Assembly: GCA_046049545.1 (NCBI GenBank)
Contig: JBJORF010000059.1
Span: 1 to 27,190 of the forward strand
DNA length: 27,190 nt
Source: Romeriopsis sp046049545
Lineage (GTDB): Bacteria > Cyanobacteriota > Cyanobacteriia > Leptolyngbyales > Leptolyngbyaceae
Reading direction: 5' to 3'
The notes beneath the pieces were generated by a model. The model saw only the letters and a list, made by a program, of their open reading frames with translations. It did not search any database and was not told the DNA's origin. Each line of letters begins with the position of its first letter. The stretch's first letter is position 1. This document shows, piece by piece, positions 1 through 7,517 of this stretch. A program made the translations under genes and the position numbers.

Positions 1-455
1 GTGAGTATTTGGCAGGTTATGCCGGGGAGACGGTTTCTATCCGGTTTGACCCTAATGACATCACTACGATTTTGGTCTATCGCCAGGAAGATAAGCAGGA
101 GGTCTTTTTGACGCGTGCCCACTCACAGGGATTAGAAACAGAGCGTTTATCGCTGGAAGAGGCAAAAGCCAGTAGTCAGCGGATCCGTAAAGCGGGTAAG
201 GCATTGAGTAATGAGTCCATCTTGTTGGAGGTGGTGGAGCGGGATGCCTTGGTGAATTCAAGCATTACGAAGAAAACTCGTAAGCAACGTCAAAAAGAAG
301 AACAGCAATTGCTGAAGCCGTTGTCGGAACCCGTGATGGAAGAATCCTTTGAGTTGCCAATTTCAGAAGTGATGGAATCTGAGTTGGGAATTGACTTGGA
401 TTTGGATGATGACTTTGCACCGATCGATTTTGATGAACTTCGAGGAGAGTGGTAG
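1..455 (+). CDS. tnsB: TnsB transposase of type V-K CAST, C-terminal part only
   Basis: The frame is open from base 3 and ends at TAG 453-455, giving the last 150 residues of a protein whose start lies left of the window. The visible part begins EYLAGYAGETVSIRFDPND, the small beta-barrel segment typical of the C-terminal region of Mu/TnsB-type DDE transposases. A basic, coiled stretch (KKTRKQRQKEEQQ) follows, then a very acidic tail (SELGIDLDLDDDFAPIDFDELRGEW). In V-K elements the TnsB tail is the part that contacts TnsC. The catalytic DDE core is not in the window, so integrity of the enzyme cannot be judged. The frame is immediately followed by tnsC and tniQ, which fixes the identification. 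TnsB would bind the transposon ends and carry out strand transfer. Confidence 0.93.
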   Translation, partial: EYLAGYAGETVSIRFDPNDITTILVYRQEDKQEVFLTRAHSQGLETERLSLEEAKASSQRIRKAGKALSNESILLEVVERDALVNSSITKKTRKQRQKEEQQLLKPLSEPVMEESFELPISEVMESELGIDLDLDDDFAPIDFDELRGEW

Positions 456-457
456 TT

Positions 458-1288
458 ATGGCTCAAGCAGAAGCGATCGCGGCGGAATTAGGTGCGTCTC
501 CAGAAATTGATGGGGGATTGACTCTGGAAATTGCACGTTTGCGAAAAAAGACGGTGATGCCTCTGGAACAAGTGAGAAAGTTACATGATTGGTTGAATGG
601 GAAGCGGGCTTCGCGTCAATCTTGCCGTGTGGTGGGGGAGTCTCGCACGGGGAAATCGGTCGCCTGTGAAGCCTATTTGCATCGGCATAAACCGCAGCAA
701 GAGTTGGGTAAAAAGCCTGTCACCCCTGTGGTATATATTCAACCGCCGCAGAAGTGTGGGCCGAGGGAGTTGTTTAAGGAGATTATTGAGTTCTCGAAGC
801 ATCGGGTGACGAAAGGAACAATTTCGGATTTCCGGGGGCGGGCACTGGAAATTCTAAAGGCTTGTGAGGTGGAGATGCTGATTATTGATGAGGCCGATCG
901 CCTGAAACCCGAAACTTTTGCGGATGTGCGGGACATCTACGACAAGCTCGGTATCTCTGTGGTTCTGGTGGGGACGGATCGCTTAGATGCGGTGATCAAG
1001 TGTGATGAGCAGGTATACAACCGCTTTCGGGCTTGCCATCGGTTTGGCAAGCTGGCGGGAGAGGAATTCAAGAAGACGGTGGCAATTTGGGAACAAAAGA
1101 TTCTGAAACTGCCTGTGGCTTCTAATTTGACGCAGAAAGAGATGCTGAAAACTTTAATTACGGGGACTGATGGCTACATCGGCAGAATGGACGAGATTTT
1201 GCGAGAATCAGCAATTCGATCGTTATCATCTGGTCATAAGAAGGTTGAGAAACAGATCCTTGAGGAAGTGGCACGGGAGTATCGGTAA
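458..1288 (+). CDS. tnsC: TnsC AAA+ ATPase of type V-K CAST
   Basis: A 276-residue AAA+ protein, the size I recall for TnsC of the Scytonema V-K element. Walker A is GESRTGKS (60-67), Walker B is LIIDEAD (141-147) and a sensor-like VGTD lies at 171-174. TnsC polymerises on DNA and links the Cas12k/TniQ target complex to TnsB. I chose ATG 458 because GAGGAG at 442-447 sits 10 nt upstream. An in-frame GTG at 449 would add three residues and lies too close to that ribosome site. The start region overlaps the end of tnsB closely, and the stop TAA overlaps the tniQ ATG by one base, so the three genes look like one translationally coupled operon. Confidence 0.96.
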   Translation: MAQAEAIAAELGASPEIDGGLTLEIARLRKKTVMPLEQVRKLHDWLNGKRASRQSCRVVGESRTGKSVACEAYLHRHKPQQELGKKPVTPVVYIQPPQKCGPRELFKEIIEFSKHRVTKGTISDFRGRALEILKACEVEMLIIDEADRLKPETFADVRDIYDKLGISVVLVGTDRLDAVIKCDEQVYNRFRACHRFGKLAGEEFKKTVAIWEQKILKLPVASNLTQKEMLKTLITGTDGYIGRMDEILRESAIRSLSSGHKKVEKQILEEVAREYR

Positions 1289-1776
1289 TGATTGATACTG
1301 GTATTCAGCCTTGGCTGTTTCAGGTTGAACCCTATGAGGGTGAGAGTTTGAGTCATTTTTTAGGGCGATTTCGGCGGCCAAATTATTTGACTCCGAGTGG
1401 GTTGGGGCAGTTGGCGGGAATTGGGGCGGTAGTGGCGCGATGGGAGCGGTTTCATCTGAATCCCTTTCCGTCGGAGCAGGAGTTGGTAGCGTTGTCGAGG
1501 GTGGTTGGGGTGAGTGCAGGGCAGCTCCGAGAGATGTTGCCGCCGCCAGGAGTGAGTATGAAGTGTAGTCCGATTCGCTTATGTCCTGATTGTTGTGCAG
1601 GGAAGCCCTATCATCGGATTGAGTGGCAATATCAGACGGTATGGAAATGCGATCAGCACGATCGAAAATTGCTGGTGAAATGTCCCGTCTGTGCCGCACC
1701 ATTTAAGATTCCAGCACAGTGGGAAAATGCTCTTTGTCACCGATGTTTAACCCCATTTGGACAAATGGCAGTGTGA
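1288..1776 (+). CDS. tniQ: TniQ family protein of type V-K CAST
   Basis: A 162-residue protein, the short TniQ form typical of V-K elements. The N-terminal half carries the TniQ signature (PYEGESLSHFLGRF, about 15-28) and a helical DNA-binding-like region. The C-terminal half is a double zinc-binding region with CPDC (99-102), CDQH (121-124), CPVC (132-135) and CHRC (150-153). In V-K CASTs TniQ joins Cas12k and the tracrRNA at the target and helps start the TnsC filament. The ATG overlaps the tnsC stop by one base (TAATG). The gene ends only 21 nt from the convergent end of hsdR, so cargo abuts the transposition operon directly. Confidence 0.95.
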   Translation: MIDTGIQPWLFQVEPYEGESLSHFLGRFRRPNYLTPSGLGQLAGIGAVVARWERFHLNPFPSEQELVALSRVVGVSAGQLREMLPPPGVSMKCSPIRLCPDCCAGKPYHRIEWQYQTVWKCDQHDRKLLVKCPVCAAPFKIPAQWENALCHRCLTPFGQMAV

Positions 1777-1797
1777 AGCACTCAATTACTGTTGCAC

Positions 1798-4700
1798 TTA
1801 TTCCTCAGACGGTGTGGGCATTTGGTTAAAAATGCGTTGATTGTACTCATCAAACCACGCTTGTTTCAGCGCCTTGTTAAATTCTGGCGTTTTGAGCTTT
1901 TTGTAGAGGTCGAGCTTTTCGTGGATAAAACCGAGGAACAAGTCATCGATCGCCGACTCAAATTTATCCCGCTTGACTTGATCGGTGTTGTTGGCAGTCA
2001 TGACAGCTTCGAGGTCGGGGTTATTTTCGACTTTGCTGCGAATGCGTTCGATGTCGAGTTGGTCGTCTTCTGTGAGGTTCACCCCATAGGTGTTGTTCAG
2101 CCGAGTAACGATATTGGCCAGACTATCCTTTGGGGCGACGGCTGGGGGAGCCGATCCACTATTGCCAACCATCCCCTTCAGATTTGCATCGGCTTTAGTG
2201 AGCGGAATGGTGTCCTCGAAGATATGTTCAATTTTGAAGGAGTCGAGTCGGACGGCATCGAGCAACTCAGTGGGAATTCGGCCACTTTCACGGGGATCGA
2301 GTTTGCGATTGAGCAAGCGAACAAAGCCGTAGAACTTTTCTAGATCGGCATCGGCAAAGGTGATGACTTGGGCAAGGAAGCCATAGAAACGGATAAAGCG
2401 TTGCAAGTGCGATCGCAGTTCTTCCCGTTCTTCTGGACTACGTTGATGCCAAGCATCACGCGCCCTATCAAGGATGGGCTGGAGCAGTTCTTGGTTGGCT
2501 TTTTCATCCCAGAAGATCCTGGCGAAATCTTCAACTTCTTGGAGGGTAAAGATTTCGTAGTTGAGGATGATGTTTTTTAGGTCATAGAGACGATCGGGGT
2601 CAGGAATATCGCTAAGGGCAGTGGTTTGGTAGTATTCTTGGAAATCTTTTTGGATGTTTTCGACATTGTTCACGAAGTCGAGCACCATGCAGTGTTCTTT
2701 GCCGGGGGTGGTGCGGTTGAGGCGAGAGAGGGTTTGGACGGTGCTAACTCCGCCGAGCTTGGTATCCACGTACATACTTTGGAGCAGGGGTTCATCGAAG
2801 CCAGTTTGGTACTTTTTGGCGACGATGAGAATGCGGTATTGCGGCATTTTCAGGGCATCGGGGATGTCGGTTTTGCTGGGGAGTTGGTTGAGGCTAGTTT
2901 CGGTATATTGGACATCGGGGATATCCGGTTCTTCGACGGTGCCGCTGAAGGCGACGAGGGGCTTGTAGGGCAGGTTCATTTCCTGCATCAGGCGACTAAT
3001 CGTTTGGAAGTAGCGAACGGCGTGGAGGCGCGATCGCGCACAAATCATCGCCCGACCGCGTCCATTGAGCTGGTCAGCGACTTTGCTCAGAAAGTGATCG
3101 AGCATGATGCGACTTTTGATCTCGAAGGCGTGGGGTTGGAGATCAACGTAGTCGATTAGCAGCTTGGCGACGGTGCGTTTGTCGAATTCAGCCTGGAGAT
3201 CGTATTTTTGGTGCAGCTTGAAGTAACGCTCATAGGTGGTGTAGTTTTGCAGCACATCGAGAATAAACCCCTCTTCGATCGCTTGGCGCATGGTGTAGCT
3301 ATGGAAAGGAATGTATTCTCCTTCCGCATTCTGATGACCAAAGGTTTGGAGGGTTTTTGCTTTGGGCGTGGCGGTGAAGGCAAAGTAGGAAATGTGCGGC
3401 TGCTGGCGCGATCGGGCCAGGATTTCATCGGCAATTTGGTCTTCGATCGTTTCTTCGGGTTGGGATTCAGCAGTTTCGGCAAGTTCAAGGGGGTCGAAGG
3501 TTGATGTGATGTTTGATGTGATGTTGTAGGGGGCGCGGGTTGCGTCGGCGGCGATCGGTGTTTGGGGGAAAGTGGCGAGGGATTGGTTGAGGTGTTTGGT
3601 GGATTCACCGCTTTGGGAGGAGTGGGCTTCGTCGATGATGACGGCAAAGCGCTTGCCAGTATGTTTGGCGATGCTGTTGGAGATGACGGGGAATTTTTGG
3701 AGGGTTGTGATGATGATGTCTTGGCCCGTTTCGATCGCGTTTTTTAGCTGTGTCGAATTTTTGTCGATCGGGACGACGACTCCGGCGGTTTGCTCGAATT
3801 GTTTGATGGTGTTTTGGAGTTGTTTGTCGAGGACGCGCCGATCGGTGATGACGATGATGCTATCGAAAAGACGTTGGGTATCGTCGGAATTTTGGTAGAA
3901 GTTGGCGAGTTGGTGGGCGAGCCAAGCGATGCTGTTGGATTTGCCCGATCCGGCGCTGTGCTGGATCAGGTACTGGTTGCCTGTGCCATCCTGGCGGAGG
4001 GTAGTCAGGCGGCGGCGGACGACATCAAGTTGGTGGAAGCGCGGGAAGATCAGGGCTTCTTTGGTCATTTCGACAAGCTGTCCGTCTTTCCAAATCTTTT
4101 CGGTGGTGGTTTGGAGGTGGAGGTAGTTTTGGAGCAGGTTGAGGAGGCTGTCGGGTTGCCAGGTTTGTTCCCAGAGGTAGTGGGTGCGGAAGCCGTTGGG
4201 GTTGATGGGGTTTTCGCTGTCGAGGTTGAAGGGGAGGAAGTAGGTTTTGTCTTTGGCGAGGCGGGTAGTCATGAAGACTTTTTCGTTACCGACGGCGAAG
4301 TGGACGAGGCAACGTTTGAAGCGGAAGAGGGGTTCTTTGGGGTCACGATCGTTTTTGTATTGCTCGATCGCTTGTTCGACGAATTGGCCGGTGGTGGAGT
4401 TTTTCAGTTCGGCGGTGAGGATGGGGAGGCCGTTGAGGAAGATGGTGAGGTCGAGGGATTGTTTGGTGCTGCTGCTGAAGTAAAGTTGGCGGACGAGGGT
4501 GAAGCGGTTTTGTTGGTATTGGGTTTGGTGGTCGGGGTTGAGGCTGTTGGCGGGTTGGAAGTAGACGAGTTTGAATTTGCAGCCACGGGTTTCGATGCCT
4601 TTGCGGAGGACATCGAGGGTGCCGCGTTGGCTGATTTCTTTTTCGAGGCGATCGCAGAGGCGACGATCGGTGTCAGTGCCGTGAATTTTTGCGAGTTTTT

Positions 4701-4863
4701 CCCAGGTTGGCAGTTGGGTGGCTTTGATGAAGGTGATGACTTCGCTGGGGATGAGGCAGAGTTCGGTGTCGTAGTCCCCCGATTGCCCTTTGTGGTAGCC
4801 GTGGCTGAGGAGGTAGGTTTCGATGTGGCTCTCAAAGCGGGTTTCGGTGGGATGAGCTGGCAT
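1798..4863 (-). CDS. hsdR: Type I restriction endonuclease subunit R (HsdR)
   Basis: A 1021-residue motor/nuclease subunit of a type I restriction system, which with HsdM and HsdS translocates and cleaves unmodified DNA. The N-terminal PD-(D/E)XK nuclease is visible as D138, E152 and K154 in the segment LDLTIFLNGLPILTAELK. The SF2 helicase motor has Walker A HSAGSGKS (302-309), DEAH (411-414) and a FTATPKAKT motif III region. Length is normal for HsdR and no frameshift is seen. The start is ATG 4863 (MPAHPTETRF). The gene is on the same strand as hsdM-hsdS, but two plus-strand genes and a repeat separate it, so it needs its own promoter in 4864-5070. It is cargo of the CAST: anti-phage defence carried by the element. 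Confidence 0.95.
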   Translation of the reverse strand: MPAHPTETRFESHIETYLLSHGYHKGQSGDYDTELCLIPSEVITFIKATQLPTWEKLAKIHGTDTDRRLCDRLEKEISQRGTLDVLRKGIETRGCKFKLVYFQPANSLNPDHQTQYQQNRFTLVRQLYFSSSTKQSLDLTIFLNGLPILTAELKNSTTGQFVEQAIEQYKNDRDPKEPLFRFKRCLVHFAVGNEKVFMTTRLAKDKTYFLPFNLDSENPINPNGFRTHYLWEQTWQPDSLLNLLQNYLHLQTTTEKIWKDGQLVEMTKEALIFPRFHQLDVVRRRLTTLRQDGTGNQYLIQHSAGSGKSNSIAWLAHQLANFYQNSDDTQRLFDSIIVITDRRVLDKQLQNTIKQFEQTAGVVVPIDKNSTQLKNAIETGQDIIITTLQKFPVISNSIAKHTGKRFAVIIDEAHSSQSGESTKHLNQSLATFPQTPIAADATRAPYNITSNITSTFDPLELAETAESQPEETIEDQIADEILARSRQQPHISYFAFTATPKAKTLQTFGHQNAEGEYIPFHSYTMRQAIEEGFILDVLQNYTTYERYFKLHQKYDLQAEFDKRTVAKLLIDYVDLQPHAFEIKSRIMLDHFLSKVADQLNGRGRAMICARSRLHAVRYFQTISRLMQEMNLPYKPLVAFSGTVEEPDIPDVQYTETSLNQLPSKTDIPDALKMPQYRILIVAKKYQTGFDEPLLQSMYVDTKLGGVSTVQTLSRLNRTTPGKEHCMVLDFVNNVENIQKDFQEYYQTTALSDIPDPDRLYDLKNIILNYEIFTLQEVEDFARIFWDEKANQELLQPILDRARDAWHQRSPEEREELRSHLQRFIRFYGFLAQVITFADADLEKFYGFVRLLNRKLDPRESGRIPTELLDAVRLDSFKIEHIFEDTIPLTKADANLKGMVGNSGSAPPAVAPKDSLANIVTRLNNTYGVNLTEDDQLDIERIRSKVENNPDLEAVMTANNTDQVKRDKFESAIDDLFLGFIHEKLDLYKKLKTPEFNKALKQAWFDEYNQRIFNQMPTPSEE

Positions 4864-5070
4864 GGGGTAGGTGTCGGTAGATTGAGCGGATAACGGCTAT
4901 ATTTGTTACCTATATTCAAGTTTAGCCACGGAATTCCGGAAACGATCGGTGATGCTAATCTGATTTATCGTTAAACAGCTTAAAATAATTCAAATGAACT
5001 ATATAGCAGGACAAGATAATCTGATTTTGTCTGAGGAAATCGGGATTGTGAGATGGGAGTGACAGAATAG

Positions 5071-5613
5071 ATGGTTGACTCAGCAGACTTGAATTTGGAT
5101 GCGTTGGCGACGGGCTTACCTGCTGTCACTGCTGCATTTGGTGCGGCGCTAGGGGAAGCGGCGATGGTGTGTTTGGACTCTCAGGGGCACCGATCGGGCG
5201 TTGAAATTGTGGTGGAGGGCGATTTTTCGGCTTGTTTTCGAGTGGGCTGGTCGATGGCTGTGACGGAGCAGGTGCGTCGTTGTTGGAATGATTTGCCATA
5301 TGCGACAGAACAAGGGGCCTATGGGTTAGCATTTTTGATTGTGCAGGAGTTGACTGGTTATGCTGTGATTGAACGATCGATTAAGGGGACAGGGTTTGAT
5401 TATTGGTTGGGAGAGGCGTTGCCAATCAGTCAATTAGCCTTTGAACGAAAAGTGCGCTTGGAGGTGTCAGGTATTTTGCAGGGGCAGGAAAGTCGAATTC
5501 GCGCTAGGGTAAAAGAGAAGATAGAGCAGACGCAACAATATGGGAGTCGGCTTCCGGCATATGTTGTGGTGATTGAGTTTGGTCAACCTCAAGCGAGGAT
5601 GGTGCAACGATGA
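5071..5613 (+). CDS. Conserved-looking protein of unknown function, first of a coupled pair
   Basis: A 180-residue soluble protein without signal peptide or membrane segment. I do not recognise a named family. Visible features are a helix-rich centre (TEQGAYGLAFLIVQELTGYAVIERS, about 79-103), then GTGFDYWLG (107-114) and RLEVSGI (129-135). The order helix, D110, then E131 in a strand resembles the core of PD-(D/E)XK folds, but the lysine of the ExK motif is missing (EVS), so I do not call it a nuclease. The start is ATG 5071 with GGGAG near 5054-5058. The stop overlaps the next gene's ATG (ATGA at 5610-5613). It lies between hsdR and hsdS on the opposite strand, inside CAST cargo. Confidence 0.75.
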   Translation: MVDSADLNLDALATGLPAVTAAFGAALGEAAMVCLDSQGHRSGVEIVVEGDFSACFRVGWSMAVTEQVRRCWNDLPYATEQGAYGLAFLIVQELTGYAVIERSIKGTGFDYWLGEALPISQLAFERKVRLEVSGILQGQESRIRARVKEKIEQTQQYGSRLPAYVVVIEFGQPQARMVQR

Positions 5614-5990
5614 ATGCGGTGAATACTTTGCATCAACGATCGATGGATCTGGCGGAGGAGGCGACATTGGCGCAGCAACGGGGTGAGGCGGTGGATCTGT
5701 TGTGGCAGGAGGCGTTTGAGTTGGAGGCGCAGGCGGCGGCGCTGTTGGCGAATGAATGGCAGGCGGAACCGACACGATCGGTACTGTATCGCAGTGCGGC
5801 GACATTGGCACTGCGTTGTGATCAGGTAAAAGCGGCAGAGCGGTTGGTGGTGACAGGGTTGATGGGGCATCCGCCGGAGGAGATTGCGGCAGAGCTGCGA
5901 GATTTGTTTGTGCAGATTAATCTGCGATCGTTTTTGCTTCGTCAGGGTATTGAACTGAGTGAGTTGCCGATGAATTTGCAGGTTGTGTAG
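5610..5990 (+). CDS. Small helical-repeat protein of unknown function, second of a coupled pair
   Basis: A 126-residue, almost wholly alpha-helical protein. Its composition (LAEEATLAQQRG, FELEAQAAALLA, RSVLYRSAATLALRCDQVKAAERLV) looks like two or three TPR-type helical hairpins, suggesting a protein-binding partner of the preceding gene product. It overlaps that gene by 4 nt (ATGA), so the two are probably translated together and made in fixed ratio. I see no catalytic motif. Possible roles are a partner or inhibitor of the 180-residue protein, or an accessory defence factor. Both are inference from position within a restriction locus. The stop at 5990 is about 100 nt before the hairpin repeat at 6095. 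Confidence 0.72.
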   Translation: MNAVNTLHQRSMDLAEEATLAQQRGEAVDLLWQEAFELEAQAAALLANEWQAEPTRSVLYRSAATLALRCDQVKAAERLVVTGLMGHPPEEIAAELRDLFVQINLRSFLLRQGIELSELPMNLQVV

Positions 5991-6094
5991 GGGCGTAAGA
6001 AGCGCTGGGGGAACGATCGATGATTTGCCGAATTGGTCGAACGATCGGTGTTGATGAATCGACCAGAAGCCTTGCCTGCTGCGCTTTTGACCCA

Positions 6095-6193
6095 CCCGCG
6101 AATAAATTGCGGGCTAACAGGATAAGTCCCTCCAGGACTCCCAATCTCAGTCCTGAAGGGACTTCCAACCCTAGCCCGCAATTTATTCGCGGG
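6095..6193. repeat. 99-bp MITE-like hairpin element with perfect 22-bp terminal arms
   Basis: The 22 bases at 6095-6116 are the exact reverse complement of 6172-6193; the arms begin CCCGCGAATAAATTG. Nested inside, 6124-6139 (AAGTCCCTCCAGGACT) pairs with 6149-6164 in 15 of 16 positions. The whole element can fold into a long cruciform or RNA hairpin. It has no coding capacity, and repeats of this kind are common as miniature non-autonomous elements in cyanobacteria. No target-site duplication is obvious. Its right arm overlaps the 3' end of hsdS and supplies the codons for the last residues Ala-Arg-Glu and the TAA stop. It may also serve as a terminator between the converging transcripts. Confidence 0.85.
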
Positions 6194-7517
6194 CCTGGTC
6201 GGGGATGGGGAGTTTGCCTGTGACGGCGGCGGTGATGAGGGATTGGCGATATTCTTGGAGTTTTGCAATTTGCAAATTTATCAAGGATACATTTTTGGAG
6301 TAAAATCCATGAATTTTTTCTAAATATTCCCCAATAGCAATTTGCTCCGCCAAGGGTGGCACAGTAACTAGAATTTGCTTGATTTGCCCAACATTAATAC
6401 GTCGAAAAGTTGCACCAACACAAGCCAGGTCAACTTGAGAAATTCCTGTTTGAGCATTTAGAAAGTAGCTTAGAAACAACTGATCTTGCTTCTCAGAAGT
6501 GATTAGAACAACATCCTGTCCCATTGCAAACCTTTGATCTGTATCTACGTAAGCAGCAGAACCAAGAGAAGCATTACGGCTATAAATAATGTCACCTTTG
6601 CAAGGCAAACGATTCTCAGTCATGTCATGAAAATCATCTTCAGAAATAAATCGTGTAATGATTGAAAGATCGATTTTTCCCGGTTTGACTTCTGTTGTAC
6701 TGACAAGTGGATAACCATCATCAAGATATTCAGGAGTTTTATGTTTGCAGTCTATAACCGTCCATGCGCGACGTAATTCGCAAACCTCCCAATGCTCCGG
6801 AATCTCCCCAATCCAGGGAATTCCAGAATCCTTCATCCGCACATCCCGATCGAGTCCCTTCGTCACCGCCTGATTAATCAAAGCCGATCGCTTTTCCTCT
6901 AGCAGTTCGATCAGGCGTTGTTTTTTGGCAATCAGGGTATCGATCGCGGCAGTCTTTCGATCGAGAAATTGCGCGATTTTTGTTTGCTGTATCAGAGGAG
7001 GAACAGGATAAGCAAAATCAACAGCATGGCCTATATTAAACTGTTTCTGTGCAGCACCATAAACAACAACAGCTAAATTAGCTTTACCTACAGAGGAATT
7101 CATTACATAGCAAAGCCAATGAGAGTCAAAGCTTGGATGTTTTCTGACAATCATTACTGAAGCACAATTAATGCCATCTAGCTCAGGTGGAACTACGGCT
7201 GTAACCCCTGGTTCACCAACTCGAACAGATACAAGATCGCCAGTTCTTAAAATTGATTTAGAAAGTTTTTGATTGCTTTCTTTAGAGATGCAGTTAGCTT
7301 TATTTGAATCAATTCTTCCTTCAGTGATGCAACTTCCAAACAGAAAAGGAATTTCCCCATCTTCCTCAACATATGAAGCAGGATTTGCAACTACTCCAAC
7401 CGTTTGCTGCGGTGAGATAAACTTCAATTTTTTAACGTCCCAGAAATCCGGCAAATCGATTTTCCATGGAGTATTAAGAGTTCTCAAGATTGATATTTGG
7501 TTTGACCTATTGACCAT
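6183..7517 (-). CDS. hsdS: Type I restriction system specificity subunit S (HsdS)
   Basis: A 444-residue subunit that recognises the bipartite DNA target for both methylation and restriction. Two target-recognition domains are visible, each followed by a coiled spacer. TRD1 is about residues 10-180, followed by the conserved LIQQTKIAQFLDRKTAAIDTLIAKKQRLIELLEEKRSALI helix region, split here only by its length. TRD2 starts at the GEIPEHWEV segment and ends with LAEQIAIGEYLEKI and a second helix (IAKLQEYRQSLITAAVTGKL). ATG 7517 overlaps the hsdM stop by one base (TGATG). A GTG one codon earlier is possible. The C terminus (DQARE) is provided by the hairpin repeat, so the original end may have been different, but the functional helices are intact. 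Confidence 0.94.
   Translation of the reverse strand: MVNRSNQISILRTLNTPWKIDLPDFWDVKKLKFISPQQTVGVVANPASYVEEDGEIPFLFGSCITEGRIDSNKANCISKESNQKLSKSILRTGDLVSVRVGEPGVTAVVPPELDGINCASVMIVRKHPSFDSHWLCYVMNSSVGKANLAVVVYGAAQKQFNIGHAVDFAYPVPPLIQQTKIAQFLDRKTAAIDTLIAKKQRLIELLEEKRSALINQAVTKGLDRDVRMKDSGIPWIGEIPEHWEVCELRRAWTVIDCKHKTPEYLDDGYPLVSTTEVKPGKIDLSIITRFISEDDFHDMTENRLPCKGDIIYSRNASLGSAAYVDTDQRFAMGQDVVLITSEKQDQLFLSYFLNAQTGISQVDLACVGATFRRINVGQIKQILVTVPPLAEQIAIGEYLEKIHGFYSKNVSLINLQIAKLQEYRQSLITAAVTGKLPIPDQARE

Noticed and set aside
3790..4893. 367-residue plus-strand open frame, and other long frames at 2626-3159 and 1792-2343
   Set aside because: They lie antisense to hsdR, which has all family motifs. Their low-complexity, Gly/Val/Glu-rich content is a codon-shadow artefact.
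5071..5613. PD-(D/E)XK nuclease call for the 180-residue protein
   Set aside because: The Lys of the ExK motif is missing (RLEVSG). The similarity is only suggestive and is kept as a finding.
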